Below are positions 24,346 to 33,896 of a stretch of 64,000 nt of DNA, one piece after another. The notes beneath the pieces are model-generated. The model had not been told where the DNA came from. It was given only the letters and a program-made list of their open reading frames with translations, and did no database searches. Each line of letters opens with the position of its first letter. The stretch's first letter is position 1. The position numbers and the translations under genes were made by a program. The DNA comes from Pseudobdellovibrionaceae bacterium (GTDB lineage Bacteria; Bdellovibrionota; Bdellovibrionia; Bdellovibrionales; UBA1609): contig JACKAM010000004.1 in NCBI GenBank assembly GCA_020635075.1, positions 62,001 to 126,000 on the forward strand. Reading direction: 5' to 3'.

Positions 24346-26211
24346 ATGGCCACGGGTAGACAGATTGCAACATTAGGTGCCATCGCCATGTTGGCGGTGT
24401 CCTGTGGAAGCTTGCAGCGTCGGGGAGATGAGGGGAACTACAAGAACTCCGCACTCTCCAACCTCAATCCCGCACCCGAAGCCTTTCAGCCTCCCGATAT
24501 GGTCGATGCAGAAAACCCGGTTATCGATTCCGTCTATTTGCAAAGCCAATCGGATTACCATTACACGATGGGCGAGTCCTATAGTCTTGAGGGGAACTCC
24601 GAAAAGGCCATTGAGGAGTTCAAGCTCACATTGATCTATGATCCCAACTCAGTCATGGTGCGCTTGCGACTGTCTGTTGAGTATGTTCGTCAGGGGCTTT
24701 TGAGTGAGGCCATTGAACAGGCTGAGTTGGCGGTCAAAATGGATCCCAAGAGCTCAGAGGGACGCCTATTGCTTGGAGGACTCTACTCCTCGCTAAAAAT
24801 GTACGAGGTGGCCCTCAAGCAGTATCAGACTATTCTGGAATTTGAGCCGAAAAACGAAGAGGCCAGAATATACATTGGTGCCATTCTAGCCGAGCAAAAG
24901 AAATTCGAAGAGTCGATCCAAATGTTTGAGGAGTTAGCCAAGATATCTGATCGAGAAAAGAAGTTTCAGGCCTACTACTATATCGGTCGCATCCGGGCCG
25001 AGCAGGGTGGACAGGAGCATCAGGCAGAGGCTGAGAAGGCATTTACCAAAGCTTTGAGTTTAAACCCCAAGGACCCCGAGTCGGTGCTGGCTCTGGCCAA
25101 GCTCTACGAGGTTCAGGAAAAACCTAAGAAGCTCTTAAAACTTTTGGAGTCCTTTCAGGAGCGTTTTGGTCCCCATCCAAGGGTGGCTCAACAGTTGAGC
25201 AATATCTATTTGGAAAACGATAACTATAAAGGGGCGGTCAAGCAGCTTGAGTATATGGAAGGATTTGAGCCAGACGATCTTAGTGTCAAATTCCGTCTTG
25301 GCCTTCTTTATGTCGAAATGAAAGACTACGAGATGGCCATCGACAAATTTGAAAAGCTCTTGGAGCTGGAGCCGGAGTCTGATCGTACCCGATTCTATTT
25401 GGGAGCCGTTTACGAGGAGCTGAAGCAGTTTGACCAGGCGGTTTTTCACTTTAAAAAGGTGCCGGCTTCTAGCAGTTTTTTCGTCGATGCGAACATTCAC
25501 TCAGCCTATCTGTTAAAACTTCAATCCAAATTTGATGAATCAATAGAGGTGATGGAGTCGGCAATCTCCCAGCGAGACGACGTGCCTCAATTCTACGCAT
25601 TTTACGCGTCCCTTCTCGATGACAAGAGAGCCTACACCAAGGCAGTGAAAATGCTGACGGGTGCAGTTGAGAAGTTTCCAACCCATACCCAGCTGCTGTT
25701 TTTTCTGGGTTCCATGCACGACCGGCTAGGCAACTTCAACGAGACAGTCAGCAACATGAAAAAAGTTATTGAGATAGATGGCGGCCACGTGCAGGCTCTG
25801 AATTACCTGGCTTACACCTATGCCGAGCAAAACATTAACCTCGTGGAGGCTGAGGGCTTGGCGCGCAAGGCCCTGGGCTTCCAGCCCAAAGACGGGTATA
25901 TCCTCGACACGGTAGGATGGGTATTGTTTAAGCAAGATCGCGTTGCCGAGGCGATTCCCTATCTGGAAGCCGCCTATCGAGTGAAGTCGACGGAAAGCAT
26001 TATTGCCGAACACCTAGGAGATGCCTATTATAAGTACGAGCTGGTAGATAAGGCTCGTAAGATGTATCTCAAGGCGGTGGATAGTGAAACGGACGAGCAC
26101 AAGATTAGACAGATTCAAGACAAGATCGTTGCGATTGATCGGCAAATTGAGGAGTCCAAAACCAGAACACCGGCATCTTCTTCCTCATCATCAAAGACTC
26201 ACGCAAAATAG
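24346..26211 (+). CDS. TPR-repeat lipoprotein
   Basis: A 621-residue protein: signal peptide with lipobox AVSCGS (Cys at about 20), then tetratricopeptide repeats across most of residues 70-600. Clear repeats include MGESYSLEGNSEKAIEEFKL, EEARIYIGAILAEQKKFEES, VKFRLGLLYVEMKDYEMAID and ILDTVGWVLFKQDRVAEAIP. The tail is Ser-rich. It belongs to the large PEP-CTERM/TPR or BTAD-like group only by repeat type; the specific role is unknown, probably envelope assembly scaffold. I use ATG 24346, preceded by AAAGGGTGAGA; ATG 24319 is possible. It is translationally close to the LolB-like gene that overlaps its 3' end. Confidence 0.82.
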   Translation: MATGRQIATLGAIAMLAVSCGSLQRRGDEGNYKNSALSNLNPAPEAFQPPDMVDAENPVIDSVYLQSQSDYHYTMGESYSLEGNSEKAIEEFKLTLIYDPNSVMVRLRLSVEYVRQGLLSEAIEQAELAVKMDPKSSEGRLLLGGLYSSLKMYEVALKQYQTILEFEPKNEEARIYIGAILAEQKKFEESIQMFEELAKISDREKKFQAYYYIGRIRAEQGGQEHQAEAEKAFTKALSLNPKDPESVLALAKLYEVQEKPKKLLKLLESFQERFGPHPRVAQQLSNIYLENDNYKGAVKQLEYMEGFEPDDLSVKFRLGLLYVEMKDYEMAIDKFEKLLELEPESDRTRFYLGAVYEELKQFDQAVFHFKKVPASSSFFVDANIHSAYLLKLQSKFDESIEVMESAISQRDDVPQFYAFYASLLDDKRAYTKAVKMLTGAVEKFPTHTQLLFFLGSMHDRLGNFNETVSNMKKVIEIDGGHVQALNYLAYTYAEQNINLVEAEGLARKALGFQPKDGYILDTVGWVLFKQDRVAEAIPYLEAAYRVKSTESIIAEHLGDAYYKYELVDKARKMYLKAVDSETDEHKIRQIQDKIVAIDRQIEESKTRTPASSSSSSKTHAK

Positions 26212-26830
26212 TATTGCCGGGACTCTTCTTCTCTTGTCTGTGGTGACCCTTTTATCCTCCTGTCAAACCACCCCCACCAGATACGAAGACAAGAACGAGG
26301 GTTACTGGCAAACCAAGGTCCTTATTAAAGACAAAAAGAAAAACAAGTCCTATATCGTCCATGTCGACATGAATGCGCGAGTGGGCGAAAATCTACGCCT
26401 GGATGTGACTACCCCACTGGGGGGGCACCTGGCGAGTCTTGTGCTCAACAGTGAGGAAGTTCGCTATGTGGTGGTGAAGCAAAAAAAGTTCTATTCGGGA
26501 AAACCAACCCCGAAGGCGTTGCAACCGTTGATCTCGGTGCCTCTCGACCCGGTGTTGATGTACAATATTCTGTTTGATAAGCCCATTGCCCGTGAAGGAT
26601 GGACTTGTGCAAAATCAAAAGAGTCATTCCTGGAGACCTGCAGCAGCGAAAAGGAACAAATCAGTTTGCGTTGGTCTGATCGGGTATTGAATCGCAAGAC
26701 CGTACACATCGAGCACCCAAAGGCTGAGTTGCAGATGAACTTTTTCACTTATGACGAGCACATTCAGGATAAGAAAAACCTGTTTAGTCTCGATGCCCCC
26801 AAAAATTTCAAGGTGCTTAAAATCCGCTAG
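26147..26830 (+). CDS. LolB-like outer-membrane lipoprotein
   Basis: A lipoprotein with the hydrophobic run GTLLLLSVVTLLSSC and a mature domain of about 195 residues. It shows a LolB/DUF4292-like pattern: LRLDVTTPLGGHLASLVLN, YVVVKQKKFYSGKPTPKALQ, VPLDPVLMYNILFDKP, and RKTVHIEHPKAELQMNFF. LolB accepts lipoproteins from the LolA carrier at the outer membrane. The start is uncertain: the frame is open from a GTG at 26084, TTG 26147 gives a more usual leader, and both overlap the end of the TPR gene. The overlap makes co-translation with the TPR lipoprotein likely. Confidence 0.6.
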   Translation: MRSPKPEHRHLLPHHQRLTQNSIAGTLLLLSVVTLLSSCQTTPTRYEDKNEGYWQTKVLIKDKKKNKSYIVHVDMNARVGENLRLDVTTPLGGHLASLVLNSEEVRYVVVKQKKFYSGKPTPKALQPLISVPLDPVLMYNILFDKPIAREGWTCAKSKESFLETCSSEKEQISLRWSDRVLNRKTVHIEHPKAELQMNFFTYDEHIQDKKNLFSLDAPKNFKVLKIR

Positions 26831-27063
26831 GGCATAGCCTTTCAGGCTGGACTTTCGCCCAGAGTGCGGCGCGCTTCATTTTGAGATCATGGTCATTTAT
26901 GTCTGCCCAAAGGCACTTTTAGTTATGAAGATTGTCTTATAGGGCAAATGATTGCGACTTATCGTTCCTGCTGTACTGAAGTTGAGGTTCATTAGACCCA
27001 GACCTTAGGTTTAAGGGTTAATTCTTTATCAAACTTCCGCAACTTTTATTTCTTCAAGGATCA
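26831..27063. other. gap before the prkA promoter
   Basis: About 230 bases with no credible ORF on either strand. It is AT-richer than the surroundings in its second half. I see no strong hairpin or conserved RNA. Regulatory sites for the prkA promoter may lie here. Confidence 0.3.
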
Positions 27064-27092
27064 TTGAGGTTTAGAGTGCAATCCGGCATAAT
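27064..27092 (+). promoter_or_regulatory. sigma-70 type promoter of the prkA-yeaH-spoVR operon
   Basis: TTGAGG (27064-27069) is followed after exactly 17 bases by CATAAT (27087-27092). The start site would be near 27099, giving a leader of about 58 bases before ATG 27158, with a GGAGGGGGAG ribosome-binding site. Confidence 0.5.
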
Positions 27093-27157
27093 AAAAGAGA
27101 GTTTACAAAGGCGGTGTGAACTCATTTGACCGGTCTCATCCACTGGAGGGGGAGCAA

Positions 27158-29251
27158 ATGTCGACGGAATCAGGCGGAAGCAATATTACTATAAATGAAT
27201 TTATCAAGAGTCACTACAAGTCAGGGCAATATAAAGATCTGACGTGGTCGGGCTCTTTTGATGACTACCTCGGCTTGGTAAAAGAAAATCCCAAGGTTAC
27301 GCGAAATGCCTTCCAGCGGATGTATGACATGATCCTTGAGGCAGGGGTGCAGGAATACACCGACGTCAAAAAGAAGATCTCACATTATAAGTTTTTTGAT
27401 GACGAGCCAAACGGAGGTAAGGACGCTGTATTTGGCCTGGACATCGCTCTGATGAAGCTGGTTAATGTGCTTCGCTCCGCCGCCCTCGGTTATGGTACGG
27501 AAAAGCGGGTTATTCTCCTTCATGGTCCAGTGGGAAGTTCAAAGTCGACAATCTGCCGTCTTCTCAAGCGTGGAATCCAGGAATACTCAAGAACCGATAA
27601 TGGTGCCTTGTATACGTTCGAATGGGTGGATGAGTCGGGAGAGCATGAAGAAATTTTTGGTAAGGGCGTGAGGGTGTTCTCAAGTCCCATGCATGAAGAA
27701 CCACTTCTGCTTATTCCCGAGGAAATGCGCGGCAAAGTTTGTGAGGAACTGAATCGCGGCAACAAGACTGAGTTTCGTATTCAAATTGAAGGGGATCTTT
27801 GTCCGCCGAGCCGGTATATTTTCCGCCAGTTATTAGAAAAGTATAATGGCGACTTGTCTCGCGTGTTCAGTCATGTCAGGGTCCGACGCTTGGTTTTGAA
27901 CGAAGCCGACCGAATTGGTATTGGTACCTTCCAGCCCAAAGATGAAAAGAACCAGGATAGCACAGAGTTAACCGGTGACCTAAACTACCGCAAGATTGCG
28001 GAGTATGGTTCGGACTCAGACCCACGTGCGTTTAACTTTGATGGCGAATTCAACATTGCTAACCGGGGCATGATTGAGTTCGTTGAGGTTCTGAAGCTGG
28101 ACGTGGCGTTTTTGTACGATCTGCTCGGAGCCTCTCAGGAGCACCGGGTAAAGCCCAAGAAGTTTGCCCAGACCTACATTGATGAGGTGATCATTGGCCA
28201 TACAAATGAGCCCGAGTACCGCAAGCTTCAGGATAACGAGTTCATGGAGGCCTTGCGTGACCGTACGGTCAAGATCGACATTCCCTACATCACTAAGTGG
28301 AAAGACGAAATTAACATTTACAAAAAGGACTTCAACTCCCAGAAATTGCGTGGAGTTAGCATTGCTCCTCATACGGTTGAAATGGCCGCCATGTGGGCAG
28401 TGCTGAGCCGTCTTGAAAAGCCCAAGAAGGCTAATCTGACCCGGGTCCAAAAGCTTAAGCTGTATGACGGCAAGAGCCTGCCTAATTACACAGAGGATAA
28501 TATCAAAGAGCTTCGTAAAGAGGCCAAGCGGGAAGGCCTTGATGGAATTTCCCCTCGATATGTCCAGGACAAGCTCTCAAATGCAGTTGTTCGCGCTCAG
28601 CAGTCGAACCGTGGGTCAGTAAACCCATTTATGGTGATGAACGAGCTAGATGGAGGTCTTCGTCACCACTCGCTGATCTCTTCAGAGGAGATCAAGCAGG
28701 ATTATCGCGAGCTTCTCAGTGTCATCAAACAGGAGTACGAGGAAATTATTAAAGCTGAGGTTCAGCGTGCGATTAGTGCCGACGAGGGGGCCTTGGGCCG
28801 CCTGTGTGGCAACTATATAGATAACGTGAAGGCCTACACGCAAAAAGAAAAGGTCAAAAACCAATTTACGGGACAGGATGAGGAGCCGGACGAGAGGCTG
28901 ATGCGGTCGATTGAGGAAAAGATTGAGATTCCCGAGTCGCGTAAGGATGATTTTCGTCGAGAGATTATGAATTATATTGGCGCTCTCTCCTTGGAGGGTA
29001 AAAAGTTTGATTATAAGACCAATGAACGACTCCACAAGGCATTGGAGCTGAAGCTGTTTGAAGATCAAAAAGACAGCATTAAGCTCACTTCTTTGGTTTC
29101 TTCTGTTGTAGATAAGGACACCCAGGAAAAAATCGACATCGTCAAAACCCGACTCATCAAAGAGTTCGGCTATGACGAGATTTCAGCTACCGATGTTCTC
29201 CATTATGTCGCCAGCATCTTCGCTCGGGGAGACGTGAAGGAGAAAAAGTAA
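27158..29251 (+). CDS. prkA: PrkA family serine protein kinase / AAA ATPase
   Basis: PrkA (YeaG in E. coli), 697 residues from ATG 27158, with GGAGGGGGAG just upstream; a GTG at 27116 is rejected. The N-terminal AAA domain has Walker A GPVGSSKST (residues 123-131), FEWVDESGEHEEIFG, and DRIGIGTF; the C-terminal PrkA domain carries VNPFMVMNELDGGLRHHSL and a long helical region. In enterobacteria YeaG-YeaH respond to sustained nitrogen starvation; in Bacillus PrkA affects sporulation. The operon prkA-yeaH-spoVR is the standard order. The nearby glnA-glnB are nitrogen genes, which fits that link. Confidence 0.95.
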   Translation: MSTESGGSNITINEFIKSHYKSGQYKDLTWSGSFDDYLGLVKENPKVTRNAFQRMYDMILEAGVQEYTDVKKKISHYKFFDDEPNGGKDAVFGLDIALMKLVNVLRSAALGYGTEKRVILLHGPVGSSKSTICRLLKRGIQEYSRTDNGALYTFEWVDESGEHEEIFGKGVRVFSSPMHEEPLLLIPEEMRGKVCEELNRGNKTEFRIQIEGDLCPPSRYIFRQLLEKYNGDLSRVFSHVRVRRLVLNEADRIGIGTFQPKDEKNQDSTELTGDLNYRKIAEYGSDSDPRAFNFDGEFNIANRGMIEFVEVLKLDVAFLYDLLGASQEHRVKPKKFAQTYIDEVIIGHTNEPEYRKLQDNEFMEALRDRTVKIDIPYITKWKDEINIYKKDFNSQKLRGVSIAPHTVEMAAMWAVLSRLEKPKKANLTRVQKLKLYDGKSLPNYTEDNIKELRKEAKREGLDGISPRYVQDKLSNAVVRAQQSNRGSVNPFMVMNELDGGLRHHSLISSEEIKQDYRELLSVIKQEYEEIIKAEVQRAISADEGALGRLCGNYIDNVKAYTQKEKVKNQFTGQDEEPDERLMRSIEEKIEIPESRKDDFRREIMNYIGALSLEGKKFDYKTNERLHKALELKLFEDQKDSIKLTSLVSSVVDKDTQEKIDIVKTRLIKEFGYDEISATDVLHYVASIFARGDVKEKK

Positions 29252-29269
29252 GAGGAAGGCAGTTGTCTT

Positions 29270-30364
29270 GTGGGAATTCAGGAAGATAACAACCGGTTTC
29301 GGGATATTGTGCGCGGCCGGATAAAACAGAATTTCAAAAAATATGTCACCCATGGTGAGATGATTGGTAGACGGGAAAAGGAGTTTGTCAAAATTCCCAT
29401 CCCATCTATTGATATTCCTCGATTTAAATACGGTCCAAAGCAGCAAGGAGGTGTCGGCCAGGGGCAGGGTCAGGCTGGAGATGCAGTCGATGGCGACCAG
29501 GCGGGCCAGGGGCAGGCAGGAGAGAGCCCTGGAGATCACTTTCTTGAGGTCGATGTTACAATAGATGAGTTGGCTGATATCCTGGGCGAGGAGCTGGCTC
29601 TTCCGCGAATTGAACCCAAGGGCAATAAAAATACCGATGTGACTTCGCTGAAGTACACTGGCCGGTCGCCGGTGGGCCCAGAGGGGCTTCGTCACTTTAA
29701 AGCTTCCTATAAAGAGGCTCTTAAAAGATCAATGGCGAGTGGCACCTATGACCCGGATGAGCCCTTTGTCGTGCCCATCCGGCGGGATATGCGCTACAAA
29801 ACCTTTCGCAAGGTCGTAAAGCCGCAGGCCAACGCGGTCGTCATTTACATGATGGATGTTTCGGGTTCCATGGGGGACGAGCAGAAAGAAATTGTTCGAA
29901 TGGAGAGTTTTTGGATAAATGCCTGGCTTAAGCGCAACTACAAGGGCTTGGAGACCAGGTTTATTATCCACGATGCTGCCGCCAAAGAGGTGGACGAGAA
30001 GACCTTTTTCAGCACCAGTGAGTCCGGCGGTACGCTTATCAGCTCAGCCTATAAGCTGTGCCAAAAGATCATCGAAGAGGATTACCCAATTAATGAGTGG
30101 AACATCTATCCGTTTCACTTCAGCGATGGAGACAATTGGAGTGGTGAAGATACACGCATGTGCCTGAATCTGCTTCAGAAGTTTTACTTTCCCCGAGTTA
30201 ATATGTTTGGCTATGGACAGGTGGAAAGCAAGTACGGAAGTGGGCAGTTTTTAAAAGATCTTGAAAAGACATTCCCCAGCGAAGACCGCCTGGTCATTAG
30301 TAAGATCGAAAACAAGGACAAGATCCTAATGTCCATCAAGGACTTTTTGGGAAAAGGAAAGTGA
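29270..30364 (+). CDS. yeaH: YeaH/DUF444 family VWA-domain protein
   Basis: A 364-residue DUF444 protein. It has the family N-terminus RFRDIVRGRIKQNFKKYV with PIPSIDIPRFKYG, a Gly/Gln-rich linker (GQGQGQAGDAV, residues about 63-86), and a von Willebrand A-like domain starting YMMDVSGSMGDEQKE (MIDAS DxSxS) followed by WNIYPFHFSDGDNW. It is thought to act with the PrkA kinase. The start is GTG 29270, with AGGAAGG about 10 bases upstream. It lies 18 bases after prkA and 3 before spoVR. Confidence 0.93.
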   Translation: MGIQEDNNRFRDIVRGRIKQNFKKYVTHGEMIGRREKEFVKIPIPSIDIPRFKYGPKQQGGVGQGQGQAGDAVDGDQAGQGQAGESPGDHFLEVDVTIDELADILGEELALPRIEPKGNKNTDVTSLKYTGRSPVGPEGLRHFKASYKEALKRSMASGTYDPDEPFVVPIRRDMRYKTFRKVVKPQANAVVIYMMDVSGSMGDEQKEIVRMESFWINAWLKRNYKGLETRFIIHDAAAKEVDEKTFFSTSESGGTLISSAYKLCQKIIEEDYPINEWNIYPFHFSDGDNWSGEDTRMCLNLLQKFYFPRVNMFGYGQVESKYGSGQFLKDLEKTFPSEDRLVISKIENKDKILMSIKDFLGKGK

Positions 30365-30367
30365 CCC

Positions 30368-31906
30368 ATGGGTAATTTGACCTCCGAACTGGAACGGGAA
30401 AGAGTTAAAATTTGCCGATTAGCCAAAGAGGTGGGTCTAGACTGTTTTGAAACCATCTTCGAGATGGTTAATTACAAAGAGATGAATCAAATCGCTGCTT
30501 ACGGTGGGTTTCCCGTTCGTTATCCCCACTGGCGATTTGGCATGGAATATGAGCAGCTGTCCAAGAGTTATGAGTACGGACTGTCCAAGATCTACGAGCT
30601 GGTGATCAATAACGATCCCTGTTATGCCTATTTGATGGAAGGTAATGAGTTTGTTGATCAAAAGTTGGTAATGGCCCACGTATATGGCCATTGCGACTTT
30701 TTTAAAAACAACCAGTGGTTTTCTCCTACCAATCGAAAAATGATGGATGCCATGGCTAATCACGGTACGCGGATTCGGCGCTATATGGACCGCTATGGTG
30801 TCGAAGTTGTGGAAGATTTCATCGACGTTTGCCTGAGTCTGGAAAATCTCATTGACCGCCACAGCCCATACGTCATGGATGCATCCAAGCCTGTCGAAAA
30901 GGATCCGGATGCCCCTGAAATTGAGAAAACCAGTGGGTTCAGACTTAGAGTTCATCGCGACTACATGGAAAAGTTTATCAATCCTCCAGAGGTCATTGCT
31001 GAGGCCAAGGCCAAGGCGGCGGAGCGAGAGCAATTTGAGCGGCGGCACTTCCCCCCTGAGCCAGCCCGCGATGTATTGAAGTTTTTAATGAGCTATGCGC
31101 CACTTGAGTCCTGGCAACAGGACGTGATGTCGATCATTCGTGAAGAGGCCTACTATTTTGCCCCTCAAGGCATGACAAAAATTATGAATGAAGGTTGGGC
31201 ATCTTATTGGCACTCGAAGCTGATGACTGAAAAAATCGCCACAGCCGCCGAGATCGTTGATTTTGCTGATCGCCACAGTGGCACGATGGCCATGTCGCCC
31301 TCGGGATTTAATCCCTATAAGGTTGGTATTGAACTATTTAGGGATATCGAGTCTAGGTGGGACAAGGGGCGATACGGTAAGGAATGGGAAGAGTGTCAGG
31401 ACATGAGTGCCCGCAAAGCCTGGGATACTGGGGAAAAACGGGGTCGCGATAAGATCTTTGAGGTTCGCCGAAACTACAATGATGTGACTTTCATTGACGA
31501 ATATCTTACGGAAGAGTTTTGTGTGCAAAACCGGATGTTCGTGTACAAATTCAACAAACGCACCGGTCAGTTTGAGGTCGACACCAGAGATTTTAAGGCA
31601 ATCAAGGCCAAGTTCCTATTTCAGTTAACAAACTTCGGCCAGCCCATTATCAATGTGATTGATGCCAATTTTGAAAACCGCGGAGAGCTCCTGCTGGCTC
31701 ACATGTTTGAGGGTGTCGAAATGCAGCCCGACTATATGCAGGAAACCATGAAAAACATGTATAAGGTTTGGCAGCGTCCGGTGAATGTGGCGACCGTTTT
31801 GGACAATGAAAGACGGATTGTCTCTTTCGACGGCAGGGATTTTAAGTCGATTTTGTTGTCCGACCTTCCGGTCGGCGAAGCCAACGAAGAAGAGAAAAAG
31901 GCCTAG
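30368..31906 (+). CDS. spoVR: SpoVR family protein
   Basis: SpoVR, 512 residues, is a conserved protein of unknown biochemical activity needed for spore cortex formation in Bacillus and present in many non-sporulating Gram-negatives. Family motifs here are YGGFPVRYPHWRFGMEYE, LVMAHVYGHCDFFKNN with a metal-binding-like His pair, QGMTKIMNEGWASYWHS and MAMSPSGFNPYKVGIELF. It starts three bases after yeaH and its stop directly abuts the stop of the convergent GcvH-like gene. Confidence 0.95.
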   Translation: MGNLTSELERERVKICRLAKEVGLDCFETIFEMVNYKEMNQIAAYGGFPVRYPHWRFGMEYEQLSKSYEYGLSKIYELVINNDPCYAYLMEGNEFVDQKLVMAHVYGHCDFFKNNQWFSPTNRKMMDAMANHGTRIRRYMDRYGVEVVEDFIDVCLSLENLIDRHSPYVMDASKPVEKDPDAPEIEKTSGFRLRVHRDYMEKFINPPEVIAEAKAKAAEREQFERRHFPPEPARDVLKFLMSYAPLESWQQDVMSIIREEAYYFAPQGMTKIMNEGWASYWHSKLMTEKIATAAEIVDFADRHSGTMAMSPSGFNPYKVGIELFRDIESRWDKGRYGKEWEECQDMSARKAWDTGEKRGRDKIFEVRRNYNDVTFIDEYLTEEFCVQNRMFVYKFNKRTGQFEVDTRDFKAIKAKFLFQLTNFGQPIINVIDANFENRGELLLAHMFEGVEMQPDYMQETMKNMYKVWQRPVNVATVLDNERRIVSFDGRDFKSILLSDLPVGEANEEEKKA

Positions 31907-32293
31907 CTATTCTTCATCTCCATCATCGTCTTCATCAGCAGAGGATCCGGCGCGAGCAAGGCGTTCAATATCCTCTGGACGATCGGCCTCAATGCGTACC
32001 AGCCATCCATCTCCGTAACAGTCTTCAAGGATGAGATCCGGGTTTTCGACAACGGCCTCATTGATTTCCACGATGCTGCCGCTAATGGGAGAGTAAATAT
32101 TCATTGGGCCCTGGTCAGTCTCAAGTTCGCCACAGACCTCATCGCCTGAAACCTCTTCGCCCTCAGAAGGCAAATTGGCGCTCATAATCTCACTGAACTC
32201 ATCGAGCCCGTCTTCATTAATCCCTATGGTGATCAAACCGTCATCATCTGATTGAACCCACTCATACCCCATATAGGTGATTAAATCGTCCAT
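31907..32293 (-). CDS. GcvH-like protein without the lipoyl-lysine
   Basis: A 128-residue protein with the barrel-sandwich fold of glycine cleavage H protein. The match to GcvH is clear in ITIGINEDGLDEFSEIMSAN, then NIYSPISGSIVEINEAVVEN and GDGWLVRIEA. At the lipoylation site (ESVKAAS in E. coli GcvH) this protein reads ETDQGPM, so Gln61 replaces the modified lysine and no other Lys is present nearby. It cannot carry lipoate in the usual way. The C-terminus is acidic (DEDDDGDEE). No gcvT or gcvP is nearby. Co-location with prkA-yeaH-spoVR and glnA suggests a regulatory or binding role, which is inference. Confidence 0.8.
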   Translation of the reverse strand: MDDLITYMGYEWVQSDDDGLITIGINEDGLDEFSEIMSANLPSEGEEVSGDEVCGELETDQGPMNIYSPISGSIVEINEAVVENPDLILEDCYGDGWLVRIEADRPEDIERLARAGSSADEDDDGDEE

Positions 32294-32362
32294 CCGTCCA
32301 TCCTGGGTAAAGGCATCTTGGCCATATTGGATTAAGGGTATAACAGAGGGGGATCAATGTGC

Positions 32363-32394
32363 AAAAAAAAAGCCGACCCTTCGGTCGGCTTTTT
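32363..32394. terminator. rho-independent terminator after glnA
   Basis: AGCCGACC (32371-32378) and GGTCGGCT (32383-32390) form a perfect 8-bp stem with loop CTTC, flanked by A (32363-32371) and T (32390-32394). Minus-strand reading ends glnA; the symmetric flanks allow bidirectional action. Confidence 0.88.
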
Positions 32395-32414
32395 GCCCTA
32401 CATTTGGCAATGCA

Positions 32415-33827
32415 TTACAGATCGTAATACAAGTAGAACTCAAAAGGAGAGGGGCGTTGGAATGTGGGAATGATTTCCCTCTCATATTTATAGTCGATCC
32501 AAGCGCGAATGAAGTCCTTGCTGAACACATCGCCCTTGAGAAGGAACTCATGATTCTCTTCAAGAGCCGATAGTGCCCGGTCAAGAGTCGCAGGCACACT
32601 TGGTACTTTTGCCGCTTCCTCTGGAGGTAGCCCATAAATGTCCTTCTCCAAGGGGTCACCGGGGTGGATCTTGTTAAGAACTCCATCGAGGCCGGCCATA
32701 AGAATTGCGGCCAAAGCCAAATACACATTACTACTTGGGTCTGGAGTCCTAAACTCAAGACGCTTGGCCTTGGGGTTCGGGCCCGAGTTTGGAATACGAA
32801 TGGCAGCCGAACGGTTGCGGAAGCTATAGGCCAACTTAATTGGTGCTTCGAATCCGGGAACCAGTCGCTTATAGGAGTTTGTCGTGGGATTGGTGAAAGC
32901 ACACAGGGCCGGGGCGTGCTTGAGAATTCCACCAATGAAGTGAAGACCCATTTCACTCAGTCCAGCATACTTGTCACCCGCGAAGAGCGGCTCGCCGTCT
33001 TTCCATAGTGAAACGTGAGTGTGCATTCCAGATCCGTTGTCGCCAAAGATTGGCTTAGGCATAAAGGTCGCAGACTTGCCGTGCCGACGGGCAACGTTTT
33101 TCACAATGTATTTAAACCACTGCATCTTATCGGCCATTTCAATCATTGAGTCGAAGCGGATATCGATTTCGCCCTGACCAGCAGTCGCCACTTCGTGGTG
33201 CTGACGCTCGACAATCATTCCACAGCGCTCGAGCTCAAGACAAATTTCAGTGCGAAGATCATGGTGAGAATCAGAGGGAAGGGCTGGAAAATAGCCTTCC
33301 TTGTGACGTGGCTTGTAACCCAGATTGCGCCCCTCATCGCGACCACTATTCCAAGAGGCCTCGTCAGAATCGACCTGGTAAAAACCGCCAAATGCCGTCT
33401 GCTCGTAGCGAACATCGTCAAAGATGAAGAACTCAGCTTCTGGTCCGAAGTAGGCCGTGTCAGCCAGACCCGTGGACAAGAGGTAAGCGTTCGCCCGCTT
33501 AATCAGGTTACGAGGGTCGCGGTCGTAGGCCTCACCAGTGTCAGGTATTACCACATCACAAGTCAGTGACAGAGTGGGAATTTCCATAAAGGGATCGACC
33601 AGGGCTGTCTTAGGGTCGGGCTTCACAAGCATATCTGATTCATGAATACTTTTCCAACCGCGGATAGAGCTTCCATCAAAACCGAGACCGTCTTCAAAGG
33701 TCTCCACGGTCAGTTCACTCAAGGGAATCGTGAAGTGTTGCCACATGCCGGGCAGATCAGTAAATTTGAAATCCACCATTTTGCATCCGCGCTCTTTCGC
33801 GAACTTTATGACCTCATCGGGTTTCAT
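32415..33827 (-). CDS. glnA: glutamine synthetase, type I
   Basis: A 470-residue GSI enzyme that makes glutamine from glutamate, ammonia and ATP. Family motifs are FDGSSIRGWKSIHESDM, PEAEFFIFDDVRYEQ, NGSGMHTHVSLWKDG (metal ligands), NPTTNSYKRLVPGFEAPI and the segment around KDIYGLPPEEA. The Tyr in IYGLPPE corresponds to the adenylylated tyrosine of the beta subtype, so control by adenylylation is likely. ATG 33827 has AAGGAG 7 bases upstream. It follows glnB after 69 bases on the same strand, consistent with a glnB-glnA operon. Confidence 0.96.
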   Translation of the reverse strand: MKPDEVIKFAKERGCKMVDFKFTDLPGMWQHFTIPLSELTVETFEDGLGFDGSSIRGWKSIHESDMLVKPDPKTALVDPFMEIPTLSLTCDVVIPDTGEAYDRDPRNLIKRANAYLLSTGLADTAYFGPEAEFFIFDDVRYEQTAFGGFYQVDSDEASWNSGRDEGRNLGYKPRHKEGYFPALPSDSHHDLRTEICLELERCGMIVERQHHEVATAGQGEIDIRFDSMIEMADKMQWFKYIVKNVARRHGKSATFMPKPIFGDNGSGMHTHVSLWKDGEPLFAGDKYAGLSEMGLHFIGGILKHAPALCAFTNPTTNSYKRLVPGFEAPIKLAYSFRNRSAAIRIPNSGPNPKAKRLEFRTPDPSSNVYLALAAILMAGLDGVLNKIHPGDPLEKDIYGLPPEEAAKVPSVPATLDRALSALEENHEFLLKGDVFSKDFIRAWIDYKYEREIIPTFQRPSPFEFYLYYDL

Positions 33828-33896
33828 TTGGGCTCCTTTTATTTATATAGTTGCTGGGTTGTTGGTTGGCTTTAAATCCATTTTCTTACACATCTA

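Noticed and set aside
33828..33896. Sigma-54 promoter expected ahead of glnA
   Set aside because: No GG-N10-GC element with -24/-12 character was found here or ahead of glnB.
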